A program made the translations under genes and the position numbers. Of a DNA stretch of 64,000 bases, positions 1 through 9,852 are shown in pieces. Each line of letters starts with the position of its first letter. The first letter of the stretch is position 1. The stretch covers positions 7,324,501 to 7,388,500 of the forward strand of contig NZ_PPFB01000001.1 in NCBI RefSeq assembly GCF_002899455.1. The letters are read 5' to 3'. The notes below the pieces were generated by a model. The model was not told the DNA's origin. It did no database searches and worked only from the letters and a program-made list of their open reading frames with translations. This stretch comes from Streptomyces sp. DH-12 (lineage in GTDB: Bacteria; Actinomycetota; Actinomycetes; Streptomycetales; Streptomycetaceae).

Positions 1-122
1 GTAGCAGATGAGGGTGCAGGCGAGGCTGGTGAAGGCGAGGAAGTGCTCGGCCTTGCGTTCGTAGCGGCGGTGGAGTCGGCCGCAGCCGACGAGCCAGGCC
101 ATGGTTCGTTCGATGGTCCAGC
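1..122 (-). pseudogene. IS5-family transposase, C-terminal fragment
   Basis: Read on the minus strand this stretch encodes a typical end of an IS5-group transposase (RHRWTIERTMAWL, then a CGRLHRRYERK-like segment and FLAFTSLACTLICY). The ERT glutamate is the usual third residue of the DDE triad. The piece runs off the window at base 1 and is fused on its other side, through a short GCCCCGACACC overlap, to an IS6 fragment, so no complete element is visible here. Confidence 0.75.
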
Positions 123-612
123 GGTGTCGGGGCGTGCTGGGGCCGGGTTCCGGCTCTGTGCTCAGGCCGTGGCGGGCAGGCCGGCGGTGCCGGTGATCTG
201 CTCCCGGACAGCGAAGCGGATGGTCATCTCGGCGCGATGGTCGGGGGCGGTCATCAGGTGGCGGTGGGGGCGGAAGCGGGAAGAAATGCCGCTGAACGCG
301 GACAGGGAACGCTGGGCTTTGCCGGTGGGGCGGAAGCCTTTCATGGCGCGTTCCCGCTGCCGGGTGGGCTGGTGGGAGTTCTCGGCCCGGTTGTTCAGGC
401 CCTTGTGCGAGCGGTGTTCCACCCAGGGCATGACCTCACGGTGCGCCGCGCGGCAGGAACGGAACTGGCCGGTGACGACCACCCTGGGCACGGCCCCGGG
501 TCCTTTGAGGAGCCGACGGAAGAAGCGCCTGGCCGCGGCCTTGTCACGCCGGTTGTGGACGAGGATGCCCAGCACGTCGCCGTTGTGGCCGACGGCCCGC
601 CACCGGTGACGG
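123..612 (-). pseudogene. IS6-family transposase fragment, both ends missing
   Basis: The minus-strand frame (best seen from 575 to 162) encodes the middle and end of an IS6/IS26-type DDE transposase: HNRRDKAAARRFFRRLL, a VVVTGQ strand, and RAENSHQPTRQRER, which carries the catalytic Glu. It is almost identical to the copy at 5261-6118. The frame begins abruptly around base 610 within the segment corresponding to YLWRAV and lacks the N-terminal HTH, the first Asp and both terminal repeats. It abuts the histidine kinase gene on one side and an IS5 scrap on the other. Confidence 0.85.
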
Positions 613-635
613 CGATAGTGGCCAGCCGGGCGTGG

Positions 636-1774
636 TCAGGTTTCGGAGCTGTGATCGGCTTCAGGCTTGGGGAAGGTGACGCTGATGCGTGTGCCGTGGT
701 CCAGCCGGCTGTCGAGGTCGATGTGGGCGTGGTGGTGTTCGGCGATGGCGGCGGTGATGGCCAGGCCGAGGCCGGTGCCGCCGTGAGTGCGGCTGCGGCC
801 TTTGTCGGCTCGGTAGAAGCGGTCGAAGACATGGTTGACGGCGTGGGCGGGGATGCCGGGTCCGTTGTCCTGGACGGTGAGGATGACCTGGCTGTTGCCG
901 GTGCGCAGTTCAATGGTGCAGGGTGCGGCGGGCGGTGTGTGCATGCGGACGTTGCTCAGGAGGTTGGCGAGCAGACTGCGCAGTTGCGCCTCGTCGCCGA
1001 GGACGGTGACGCTGTCTTGGATGTGCAGGGTGTAGGGGCGGGCGGGTTCAATGGCTGCGGCGTCGCGGACGGAGTCGGTGACGACGCGGCTGAGGGTGAC
1101 GGGCTCCAGGGGTGCTTCGCTTTCCTCGTCGAGACGGGCGAGCATCAGCAGGGCTTCGACGAGTTTGCCCATGCGCTGCACTTCCGCGTGCATGCGGTCG
1201 ATGGCGTCGTCGACGGAGGCTTTGTCGGGTAGTGCTCCGTGCTGGTAGAGCTCGGTGTAGCCGCGCAGGGACTGCAGCGGGGTGCGCAGTTCGTGGGAGG
1301 CGTCGGCGACGAAGCGGCGCATGCGTTCTTCGGATGCTTCGCGTGCGGCCATGGCGCTTTGGATCTGGTCGAGCATGGCGTTCAGCGCGTGGGCGAGGCG
1401 GCCGACCTCGGTGGTGGGGGCGGTGTCGGCCGCGGTGATCCGGCGGGTGAGATCGCCGGAGGCGATGGTGTCCGCGGTGTCGGCGGCGTGCTCCAGGGGC
1501 CGCAGTGCCCGGCGGACCGCCAGGGTGCTGACCACGGCCACCATGCACAGGCCGGTCAGTTCGGTTGCCACGATCACGACCCCGTTGGCCGTAGTGAGCC
1601 AGGCCAGGGCGGTTGCGGCGAGGGCGAGTGCGCACAGGGCCGTGACGAGGGCGCCGATCCGGGTCCGCAGCGGTCGCTGTCGCAGAAGCCGCCTGCCTCG
1701 CCCCGCGACCACAGTGACACGCAGGCGCGCGATCAGCCTGTGAGGGGGAGTGCTGGAGGGCCGGGCTGCAGGGG

Positions 1775-1778
<4 letters not shown>
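636..1778 (-). CDS. OmpR-class sensor histidine kinase
   Basis: Membrane sensor kinase expected to autophosphorylate and signal to the response regulator encoded just upstream. With the start at 1778 it is 380 residues: an N-terminal membrane segment (LVTALCALALAATALAWL), a second one (VVIVATELTGLCMVAVVSTLAV) separated by only a few residues, a HAMP linker, a HisKA box with the phosphorylated His (FVADASHELRTPLQSL), and an ATPase domain with N-box (NLLSNVRMH), DNGPGIP and GGTGLGLAI. The start is chosen because its ATG overlaps the regulator stop as ATGA (1775-1778), a sign of translational coupling; a longer open frame to 1913 lies inside the regulator gene. The tiny extracytoplasmic loop suggests sensing in or at the membrane. 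The neighbouring divergent MMPL exporter is the likely target. Confidence 0.92.
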
Positions 1779-2512
<734 letters not shown>

Positions 2513-2569
2513 GGGATTCTTCGCTTCCTGCTGCTCACTGGTGCTCTGTTCGATCGTGGCCGATCACCA

Positions 2570-2605
2570 GGCGGTCTTCCATGTGAGTTTCATGGGAAGA
2601 CCGCC
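2570..2605. promoter_or_regulatory. Near-perfect inverted repeat between two-component operon and MMPL gene
   Basis: GGCGGTCTTCCATG (2570-2583) and CATGGGAAGACCGCC (2591-2605) are complementary except for one extra C, with a 7-base centre. It lies about 60 bases upstream of the response regulator start and 150 bases upstream of the exporter start, where an operator for either direction would sit. A transcript hairpin is the alternative. Binding by the adjacent regulator is inference. Confidence 0.5.
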
Positions 2606-2754
2606 ACCCGGACCCTGATCCAGCCCCGACGCCCGAACCGCCGCCCTAGCGTGGATGACGCCTCGTAGCGGGCCTGGCCCGGCCGGTTCAGGGGATGAGC
2701 CGGCCGGGCCTCCTCGTCCTCCTTCTCGTCAGCACATCATCTGGGGGCTTTTGC

Positions 2755-5007
2755 GTGTCCACATTGCTCTACCGGCTCGGCCGTGGGTGCTTCCGGCATC
2801 GAAAGGCCGTCCTCGCCGCCTGGCTCGGTCTGCTCGCGGTGGTGGCGGTGACCGCGCTGAGCGTGATGAAGCCGTTCACCTCCGCCACCACCATCCCGGG
2901 CACCGAAGCCCAACGCGCCCTCGACGTCATGGAGGAGGAGTTCCCCTCCACCGACGAGTCGCATGTCACCGGCAAGATCGTCATACAGGCGCCCGCCGGA
3001 CAGAAGATCACCGCGGATGCCCCCGCGCAGGCGGTCGCCGACCTGTCCGAAAAGGCCGCCGACACCCCCGGCGTGGTCTCGGTGACCGGCCCCGCCGCCC
3101 AGAGCGGCACCGTCTCCTCCGACGGCCGCACCGGCATCACCGAGATCGTCTTCGACGCCGAAAAGGCCGACGACATCCCTGAGGCGACCCTGCTCACCCT
3201 GGAGGACGCGGCGCAGCAGGCCCGCACTGCGGGACTCGCCGTCGAGACGGGCGGGGACGCGTTCTCCCCCTCGACCGCGATCATGGGCCCGACAGAGATC
3301 ATCGGCGTTCTGATCGCCCTGGCCGTTCTCATCCTCGTCTTCCGGTCCCTGCGCACCGCCATCATCCCGATCGCGACTGCCCTGGTCGGCGTGGCCATCG
3401 GTGTGCTGTCCCTCCTCGCGATGACCAGCGTGATCACCATGGACAGCACCTCCATCACCCTGTCGGTGATGCTGGGCCTGGCCGTGGGCATCGACTACGC
3501 CCTGTTCATCGTCTCCCGTCACCAGACCCAGGTCCGCCAGGGTATGGATCCGGAGGAGTCGGCCGCTCTCGCCACCGGTACCGCCGGCGGCGCTGTGGTC
3601 TTCGCCGGAGCCACCGTGGTCATCGCCCTGGCCGCCCTCGCCGTGGTGAACATTCCCTTCCTCACCGTCATGGGTCTGGGTGCCGCCGCCACCGTCGTCG
3701 TGTCCGTCCTGATCGCCACCACCCTGCTACCTGCCCTCCTGGGCTTCATGGGCCGGCGCATCACCTCCAGCCGCATTCCGGCGCTGGCCCGCTCCACCGC
3801 ACGCGCCGAACGGCGCCAGGCCGATCCCCGACGGGCCCCCGCGGCCCGCCGCTGGGCCACCGCGACCACCCGTCGGCCCTGGCGGGTGCTGATCCTGTGC
3901 GTTCTGGGCCTGGGAATCCTCAGCGTCCCGGTCACCGACCTGCAACTCGGACTCGGCGGCGGCCCCGACCCGCACAGCTCCGCCGGCCGCGCCCAGAAAC
4001 TGATCGACGACAGCTTCGGCCCCGGCCACAGCGGCCCCCTGGCCGTCCTGGCCCAGGGACCCGACAAGACCACCACGACCACCGCCGCACAGCAGGCAGC
4101 CGACCAGATCAAGGACCTCCCCGGCGTCGTCTCCGTCTCCCCGCCCATCGCATCCGACTCGGGCAACGCCGTCCTGATCCAGGTCACCCCCTCCTCCGGC
4201 CCCGACACGCAGGCCACCGCCGCCGTCCTGTCCGAGATCCGCAGCGCACGCGACAGCATCGAGCAGCAAACGGGCACCCAACTGAATGTCACCGGCAACA
4301 CCGCAGTCAACATCGACGTCGCCGACAAGCTCTCCGCCGCCCTGCCCGTCTACTGCCTGCTGGTGATGGGCCTGGCCCTGCTGCTGCTCACCGTCGTCTT
4401 CCGGGCCATCGCCGTACCCCTGAAGGCCGCACTCGGCTTCCTGTTCTCCCTCGGGGCCTCCCTGGGCGTCCTCGTGGCGGTCTTCCAGTGGGGCTGGCTG
4501 GCCAGCCCCCTCGGCATCGCGGACACCGGGCCCGTTCTGAGCTTCCTGCCCATGCTGCTCGTGGGCATCCTGTTCGGCCTCGCCATGGACTACGAGGTCT
4601 TCCTCGTCTCCCGCATGCGCGAGGAATACACCCACGGCAACCCTCCCACCGAAGCGGTCATCCGCGGCTTCGGCCACAGCTCCAAGGTCGTCACCGCCGC
4701 AGCCCTCATCATGATCGCCGTCTTCGGCGGCTTCATCCTTGCCGAAATGCAGGTCATCAAGGGCATGGGCCTGGCTCTGGCCGTCGGCGTCCTCGTGGAC
4801 GCCTTCATCGTCCGCATGACCCTCGTACCGGCCGTGATGGCCCTGCTCGGCCACAAAGCATGGTGGCTCCCGCGCTTCCTCCAGCGCATCCTGCCCAACG
4901 TCGACGTAGAAGGCGAACAGCTCAGGCGCCACGCCACCGCCCCGCAGCCCTTGCCCCACCAAACCCCGCAGACCGTCCCCGCCCTGCCCGACAGATACGA
5001 CCAGTGA
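2755..5007 (+). CDS. MMPL (RND-superfamily) membrane transporter
   Basis: Large inner-membrane exporter of 750 residues, of the MmpL/actinorhodin-exporter type that uses proton motive force to move lipids or small hydrophobic compounds. It shows the duplicated RND architecture: N-terminal helix, extracytoplasmic domain (about residues 45-175), five to six helices including GLAVGIDYALFIVSRH, a cytoplasmic Arg-rich loop, a second extracytoplasmic domain and a second helix bundle with GLAMDYEVFLVSRMREEY. The GTG at 2755 is preferred over an ATG 60 bases upstream because MMPL proteins begin with a short basic stretch (LYRLGRGCFRHRK) before helix 1 and a GGGGG ribosome site lies 7-8 bases before it. 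Divergent from a histidine kinase/regulator pair, which probably controls it. Substrate unknown. Confidence 0.92.
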   Translation: MSTLLYRLGRGCFRHRKAVLAAWLGLLAVVAVTALSVMKPFTSATTIPGTEAQRALDVMEEEFPSTDESHVTGKIVIQAPAGQKITADAPAQAVADLSEKAADTPGVVSVTGPAAQSGTVSSDGRTGITEIVFDAEKADDIPEATLLTLEDAAQQARTAGLAVETGGDAFSPSTAIMGPTEIIGVLIALAVLILVFRSLRTAIIPIATALVGVAIGVLSLLAMTSVITMDSTSITLSVMLGLAVGIDYALFIVSRHQTQVRQGMDPEESAALATGTAGGAVVFAGATVVIALAALAVVNIPFLTVMGLGAAATVVVSVLIATTLLPALLGFMGRRITSSRIPALARSTARAERRQADPRRAPAARRWATATTRRPWRVLILCVLGLGILSVPVTDLQLGLGGGPDPHSSAGRAQKLIDDSFGPGHSGPLAVLAQGPDKTTTTTAAQQAADQIKDLPGVVSVSPPIASDSGNAVLIQVTPSSGPDTQATAAVLSEIRSARDSIEQQTGTQLNVTGNTAVNIDVADKLSAALPVYCLLVMGLALLLLTVVFRAIAVPLKAALGFLFSLGASLGVLVAVFQWGWLASPLGIADTGPVLSFLPMLLVGILFGLAMDYEVFLVSRMREEYTHGNPPTEAVIRGFGHSSKVVTAAALIMIAVFGGFILAEMQVIKGMGLALAVGVLVDAFIVRMTLVPAVMALLGHKAWWLPRFLQRILPNVDVEGEQLRRHATAPQPLPHQTPQTVPALPDRYDQ

Positions 5008-5260
5008 GGTAGTCCTCCAGACCCGAGCCCGTGCCGCGCTGACGTCGCATCCACCCCCGAGCCACGTCAGTGCGGCCAGGTCCCCAAGCGAGCTGTCCCA
5101 GCGAGAGAAGAGTCAGGGCTGCACGGGACCGGCGCGTACATCGCTTCCGCTCACGCGACCCGTCTCCTGCGCGCCCTGTTCGTTCTGATGACCCCGAAGT
5201 CAACCGCTGACAGGTGATCAACTCTGCAGACAGCCGCTGACTAGCGTGAGCACCCTGGGA

Positions 5261-6118
5261 GGCACTGTCACGTTGGCTGGCGGGGTGGGGTGATCTTCGA
5301 GTTGATCATGGTGGAGGGGGTTGTCCGTGGGCGGTACGCCGCCGTCGTACAAGGACCACCGGTACCCGGTGGAGGTGGTCTCGCACTGCGTGTGGCTGTA
5401 CTTCCGCTTCCCGTTGGCATTCCGTGAGGTGGAGGAGCTGATGCTGCAGCGCGGCGTCATCGTGTCCCACGATCCGCCGGTGGTGTCTGAAGTCCGGGCA
5501 GTCCTACGCCAACGCGCTGCGCCGCCGGCGCGCCAGGCCGGGCGGCAAGTGGCACCTGGACGAGGTCTTCCTCACGGTCAACGGCGAGCGGAAGTACCTC
5601 TGGCGGGCCGTCGGCCACAACGGCGACGTGCTGGGCATCCTCGTCCACAACCGGCGCGACAAGGCCGCGGCCAGGCGCTTCTTCCGTCGGCTCCTCAAAG
5701 GAACCGGGGCCGTGCCCAGGGTGGTCGTCACCGGCCAGCTCCGTTCCTGCCGCGCGGCGCACCGTGAGGTCATGCCCTGGGTGGAACACCGCTCGCACAA
5801 GGACCTGAACAACCGGGCCGAGAACTCCCGCCAGCCCACCCGGCAGCGGGAACGCGCCATGAAAGGCTTCCGCCCCACCGGCAAAGCCCAGCGTTCCCTG
5901 TCCGCGTTCAGCGGCATTTCTTCCCGCTTCCGCCCCCACCGCCACCTGATGACCGCCCCCGACCATCGCGCCGAGATGACCGTCCGCTTCGCTGTCCGGG
6001 AGCAGATCACCGGCACCGCCGGCCTGCCCGCCACGGCCTGAGCACAGAGCCGGAACCCGGCCCCAGCACGCCCCGACACCCCGCCAAGCACAACCCCCCT
6101 CGACAACGTGACAGCGCC
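5261..6118 (+). mobile_element. IS6-family insertion sequence (copy with frameshift)
   Basis: Terminal inverted repeats GGCACTGTCACGTTGGCTG (left) and, reading inward, GGCGCTGTCACGTTG (right) bound an 858-bp element with one transposase gene. No 8-bp target duplication is seen, consistent with replicative cointegrate formation or later rearrangement. Its right end truncates a TmrB-like kinase gene. The 250 bases to its left, after the MMPL gene, contain nothing I recognise. Confidence 0.85.
5327..6041 (+). pseudogene. IS6-family transposase, frameshifted
   Basis: Starts at GTG 5327 (frame 2) with the usual IS6 N-terminus (YKDHRYPVEVVSHCVWLYF, FREVEELM) and continues in another frame from about 5475 (KWHLDEVFLTVNGE, then HNRRDKAAARRFFRRLL and RAENSRQPTRQRER). 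Compared with the intact copy at 30284-31003, five bases are missing around 5470 in the segment corresponding to SYETIRRW, which shifts the frame. The third-frame portion retains the second Asp region and the Glu. The protein is not expected to be made in active form. Confidence 0.85.
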
Positions 6119-6394
6119 CTCCTCGGCGTAGGCGGGATTGAGGATGGTCATCGGCACGATGACGGGGCCGCCGGTGTGCCGGGTCAGGCCGGTGACGAAG
6201 GCGCCGGTCATCTGCCGCCACAGCGGAAGGTCCTGGTAGTCCCTGGGCCGCAGGGCGTGGCCGGTGAGTGTGCTGCGCAGCGGGTCGCCGACGGCCTCCG
6301 GGTCGGCGACCGTCGCGCCGGGCACAGCGCGGCACAGCTCGTCGGCGAGGGTCGTCTTGCCGCCGCCGAAAAGCCCGTTCGGCCAGACGATCAC
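6119..6394 (-). pseudogene. TmrB-like P-loop ATP-binding protein, truncated by IS6
   Basis: The minus-strand frame opens with GTG at 6394 and reads VIVWPNGLFGGGKTTLADEL, a Walker A motif placed at the N-terminus as in the tunicamycin-resistance TmrB / small nucleotide-kinase-like family, followed by VADPEAVGDPLRS and VIVPMTILNPAY. It stops after about 92 residues at the IS6 right end (6118); the family is normally about 170-200 residues. The GTG overlaps the stop of the upstream methyltransferase (GTGA), so it was the last gene of that operon. Function of the intact protein would be inferred only (resistance or self-protection). Confidence 0.7.
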
Positions 6395-7470
6395 GCGTCC
6401 CCCGCGGTCGCGGCGACCGTGTCGGTGTGCCGGGCAGGGGCCGGGAGGCGTCCGTCCCGATCCGGCCACCGGAACACCAGCCGGGAGGACGCCTTGTCCA
6501 GGACGTCCCCGGCGGGCAGCAGATGGTCGGGCGTGCCAGCGGGGTGGACGGTCAGGACGGGATCGGCGTGCTTGTCGTTGTCCTCGGCGCGGATATGGCG
6601 GTCCCAGCCTCGGACTGTGGCCGCGAGCTGCTCGGCGAGCTCGGGCCCCTGCTCGCCGAAGGCGTGCACGACCCACTCCCACTCGTTGTCCTCCGGGCGG
6701 TCACCGTCCTTGGTCTGGATGTGGATCAGGTAGGCGAGCGAGGCGTCGCCGACGATCGCGGGTGCGTCCCGGTCCTTCGCGATGGCGGTCATCCCCTCAT
6801 CCGGGTCCTGGTGGGAAACCAGGCGGCAGAAGGCGGGCAGGGTGGTGGCCGCGTACAACTGCAGGGAGCCGAAGTAGGAGTTCGCCGCCCTCATCGTCAC
6901 GCCGGTTGCGACTTCGTGCCGCCGCCCGCGCAGCGCCTCCCCCAAACCCTCCGTGTCGGCGGTGGTGCCGTCGTCGAAGCGGAGGGCCAGCCCGCCGTCG
7001 AGGAGGGGGACGACCGGGACTGGGCGGGCCTGCTGTCCTTGGTCGCGGACGAAGCCGCAGTAGGTGAAGTGGCGGGCGTGCAGCACCTCGCCGTGCCGCT
7101 CGAACGTGATCGCCCGGGTGTAGCCGCCCATCTCCAGCGGCAGGGCCAGGCGCCCGCCCTCGGCCAGCTGCTCGCGCCAGGCCGGGGAGATGTCCCAGCA
7201 GTTGTACGTGATCATGCTGCCGTCGAAGCCGCCGCGGGGCACGAGGTGGGCGGGCGCGCCGAGTGCCGCGTCGGCCTCGATGGCCGTGACGCGTCCGCTG
7301 CCGGCCTCCGCGAGGAAGGCGCGGGTGCGGCGTACGACCCACGGGTCGATGTCGACGGTCACCACCCGTCCGTCGGGCCCGGCGACGTGGGCGATCAGCT
7401 CGGCGTTGTAGCCACCGGAGCCCGCCTCGAACACGATCGCGCCCGGCTTCAGATGCAGGTGCTCGATCAT
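6391..7470 (-). CDS. FxLD-system-type O-methyltransferase (body; separated from its N-terminus by an amber codon)
   Basis: 359 residues of a protein-isoaspartate-methyltransferase-like enzyme: SAM-binding motif VFEAGSGGYNAELIAHV, acidic VTVDID, then a C-terminal extension (YFGSLQLYAATTLPAFCRL, LTVHPAGTPDHLLP, SSRLVFRWP) typical of methyltransferases of the FxLD lanthipeptide type. The true N-terminus is missing: it lies in the same frame just upstream, at the end of the 7477-8769 gene, separated only by a TAG codon (7479-7477). The ATG at 7470 could allow re-initiation, but helix A of the fold would be split. No FxLD precursor peptide or LanB/LanC gene is visible nearby. Confidence 0.7.
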   Translation of the reverse strand: MIEHLHLKPGAIVFEAGSGGYNAELIAHVAGPDGRVVTVDIDPWVVRRTRAFLAEAGSGRVTAIEADAALGAPAHLVPRGGFDGSMITYNCWDISPAWREQLAEGGRLALPLEMGGYTRAITFERHGEVLHARHFTYCGFVRDQGQQARPVPVVPLLDGGLALRFDDGTTADTEGLGEALRGRRHEVATGVTMRAANSYFGSLQLYAATTLPAFCRLVSHQDPDEGMTAIAKDRDAPAIVGDASLAYLIHIQTKDGDRPEDNEWEWVVHAFGEQGPELAEQLAATVRGWDRHIRAEDNDKHADPVLTVHPAGTPDHLLPAGDVLDKASSRLVFRWPDRDGRLPAPARHTDTVAATAGDA

Positions 7471-7476
7471 GTCGGC

Positions 7477-8769
7477 CTAGAGCCAGGCCGCGGACACCGA
7501 GCTGATCGCCGCCCCGCTCCCGTCGAGTCGGGTGATGACCGCCCGGTCACCGCCGTCGTACGCAGACGCCAGGTTCGCCTCCGGGGCGAATCGATGGCGC
7601 GGCACCGTTTGCAGTGCGCTGCGGACGGGCTCGGACGAGACCCAGCCGCCGCCCATCACGGTCTCGGCCATCGCCCGGCGCAGCCGGACGGCCTCGGCCG
7701 GCTCACCTGGCACGGGCGGCCGATCGGCGGCGAGCGGGTAGGAGACCACGGGCGGCAGGTCCGGGATGACGCCGGGCCACACGGCATTGAGTACCTGGGC
7801 GGCCGGGACGAACACGTCACCGGCGCAGGCCAGGGCGTGCAGGTCGAAGAACTCCCAGCGGTCGAACAGCTCCGGTTCCTGGTTGGTCAGGGTGCCCGTC
7901 CACGCGGTGACGCGGACGACGGCCGTGAGCCGCGGGATGCCGTGGCTGTCGTCGACCAGCATCGTCACCACATGCGCGTTCGCCGGGTCAACGACCAGGC
8001 CCGTCTCCTCGGCGAGCTCGCGGACCGCCGCGGCGGCGAAGCCCTCCGCATCGCTCGTTTTGCCGCCAGGCAGTTCGAGCATGCCGTGCCGGGCGCGGCC
8101 GAGCAGTACCCGCCCGGCGTCGTCGGTGACCACCGCGAGGGCGCCGGTCAGCGCGTGACCGGTAGTCGACCGCTTCTCCACAGCCCTCGTGTCGGCGTGG
8201 CAAGGGCCGCGCAGGACCAGGACGGCCAGGCCGTCCGCGTCCAGCCGCTCCACCGTCTCCCATCCTGCGGCGAGCACGGCGATCTCGTCCTCGTCCAGCG
8301 CGATGCCGCGCCGCTCCTCAGGCGTGTTCGCCACCACCGGGGTGATCACGACGAGAGCGCCGCCGTCCCGTAGCCGCTCACCCAGCCCGTGAACTACGCG
8401 CCCCCTGTCCTGCACGAACGCGTACACCAGGCGGAGCGTGATCAGGTCATACCCGTCCTCATGCAGCGGGGCGGGGTCGTCGTGCTCGATGTCCAGGTGC
8501 AGCCAGCGCACGCCCTCGGCGTCGGCGTGCTCCTCCCGGGCCCGGGCCAGGGCGCTGTCGGTGAAGTCGACGGCGTCCACGGTGTAGCCGAGCGAGGCGA
8601 GGTAGGCGGCCAGCTCGCCGGTGCCGCAGCCCACGTCGAGCGCCCGGCCGCCGCCGTCCGGGACGGGGGCGTGCTCGACGAGGAGTTCCCGCTCGCGCTC
8701 ACCGAGCTGCCGGAACCCCTTGCCGTCGCTGTAGTGCTGCTCCCACTGATCGCGGGCGGTGTACGTCAA
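7477..8769 (-). CDS. Fused class I SAM-methyltransferase / Nudix hydrolase, running into a methyltransferase N-terminus
   Basis: 430 residues in three parts. Residues 1-190: class I methyltransferase with ALDVGCGTGELAAYL and a DAVDFTDSAL acidic loop. Residues 195-320: Nudix fold with the box GGKTSDAEGFAAAAVRELAEETGLV (G-x5-E-x7-REUXEE type). Residues 350-430: RLRRAMAETV, TVPRHRFAPEA and ISSVSAAWL, the N-terminal domain of the downstream FxLD-type methyltransferase, ending at TAG. MTase-Nudix fusions are known in Streptomyces; whether the third part was originally fused in frame or is simply read through is unclear. A TTG at 8769 behind GAGGAG is the likely start. The gene follows the phosphotransferase closely and is probably co-transcribed with it. 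Confidence 0.8.
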   Translation of the reverse strand: MTYTARDQWEQHYSDGKGFRQLGERERELLVEHAPVPDGGGRALDVGCGTGELAAYLASLGYTVDAVDFTDSALARAREEHADAEGVRWLHLDIEHDDPAPLHEDGYDLITLRLVYAFVQDRGRVVHGLGERLRDGGALVVITPVVANTPEERRGIALDEDEIAVLAAGWETVERLDADGLAVLVLRGPCHADTRAVEKRSTTGHALTGALAVVTDDAGRVLLGRARHGMLELPGGKTSDAEGFAAAAVRELAEETGLVVDPANAHVVTMLVDDSHGIPRLTAVVRVTAWTGTLTNQEPELFDRWEFFDLHALACAGDVFVPAAQVLNAVWPGVIPDLPPVVSYPLAADRPPVPGEPAEAVRLRRAMAETVMGGGWVSSEPVRSALQTVPRHRFAPEANLASAYDGGDRAVITRLDGSGAAISSVSAAWL

Positions 8770-8799
8770 CGTGCTGCTCCTCGTACGTAGGTGCGGTGG

Positions 8800-9852
8800 T
8801 CAGGGGCGTTGGGCGGCGCGGAGCCGGGCCAGCGTGCGCAGGCCGCGCTCGACGAGCTCGGGGTCGCTGTGGGCGGCGCCGTAGGAGATGCCGGAGACCG
8901 CGTCCAGGACGGACAGGACCATGAGCTGTGCCTCTTCCTCTGAGGTGAAAGGGCGGCTGTAGCCGTCCATCACGGCCGCGAGGAGGTCGGGGCGGCCGTG
9001 CCAGGCATCGGACAGCCGCACGAAGTCCCTGATCGCCGGGCCTTCCTCCGACCGCTCGAAATCGATCACATACAGGACATCGGCGGCCTCGTCCCATCGC
9101 AGGTTGCGCAGCTGGAAGTCGCCGTGCGGGGGGACCACTCCCAAGGCGGGCAGGCCGGCGGCCTTCTTGGCAGCGGTGCGGATCAACTCCTCGTCCCCAG
9201 GCCCCAGGTGGGCGCGGGCGCCGTCCAGGTGCCGCTCCAGTTTCCCAAAAGGCAGGGCGCCGACGGCCGGGCGCGGCAGGGCGCTGGTGTGGATGGCGGC
9301 TGCGAGCTGCCCGATGCGGTGGAAGATGTGGCGCTGCTGCTCGGGTGCGTACGTGGCGCCGTGCAGGGAGCGTCCTCCCACTGCGGTGAGTGCCACGGCC
9401 CGTAGCTGCGGTTCGGCGGCTACCAGCCGGGGCGCGGCCGGGCCGAGACCGAGCACCCAGCCGCGGAGCGCCGACACTTCGCGCTGATGGAAGCGGTCGT
9501 TCTGGTGGATCTTGACGTACCAGGTGCCGCCCTCGGCGCCGCTCGCCCGCCAGACGCGGCTCTCCTCTCGCATCCAGGACTCGTCCGTCCACCCATTGAT
9601 CCGGCCCACCGCCCGCTCGGCGAAGGCGCGCACCTCCTGCGGGACCGTGCCGGGGCTGCCGGGTTCGGGGACCAAGACCAGCCGGTCGGCGGCCGGGGTG
9701 TAGGCGATCGGGTCGCCGGGCTCCTGGAAGTGCACGGCCATCCGCGCACCGGCCCGGTAGGCGTCCAGCCCTGCCCGGCAGTACGCGACCATCGGCTCCG
9801 GAAGCCTGTCGGGCGCGAACCAGTCCATGGAGTCGCACACCTGGGGCTCCAT
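8800..9852 (-). CDS. Aminoglycoside-phosphotransferase-family kinase
   Basis: About 350 residues with the APH/choline-kinase fold: nucleotide loop region (WYVKIHQNDRFHQRE, with the Lys), Brenner motif HGDFQLRN supplying the catalytic Asp and a metal-binding Asn, and VIDFERSEEGP as the DFG-equivalent. ATG 9852 and ATG 9828 are both possible; the second (MDWFAPDRL) resembles a normal start. The upstream ABC gene runs into this start without its own stop. Members phosphorylate small molecules or act as maturation enzymes; here it sits between a transporter and methyltransferases, suggesting modification of, or immunity to, one metabolite. Substrate unknown. Confidence 0.8.
   Translation of the reverse strand: MEPQVCDSMDWFAPDRLPEPMVAYCRAGLDAYRAGARMAVHFQEPGDPIAYTPAADRLVLVPEPGSPGTVPQEVRAFAERAVGRINGWTDESWMREESRVWRASGAEGGTWYVKIHQNDRFHQREVSALRGWVLGLGPAAPRLVAAEPQLRAVALTAVGGRSLHGATYAPEQQRHIFHRIGQLAAAIHTSALPRPAVGALPFGKLERHLDGARAHLGPGDEELIRTAAKKAAGLPALGVVPPHGDFQLRNLRWDEAADVLYVIDFERSEEGPAIRDFVRLSDAWHGRPDLLAAVMDGYSRPFTSEEEAQLMVLSVLDAVSGISYGAAHSDPELVERGLRTLARLRAAQRP

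Noticed and set aside
237..1232. 331-codon plus-strand open frame over the histidine kinase
   Set aside because: Gly/Val/Ala-rich antisense shadow typical of high-GC DNA; the kinase on the other strand has every expected motif.
8699..9850. Second half of a 905-codon open frame continuing from the ABC transporter
   Set aside because: It is Arg/Gly/Pro-rich, lies out of frame over the well-supported phosphotransferase gene and has no family-like sequence; only the part above about 9853 is real.
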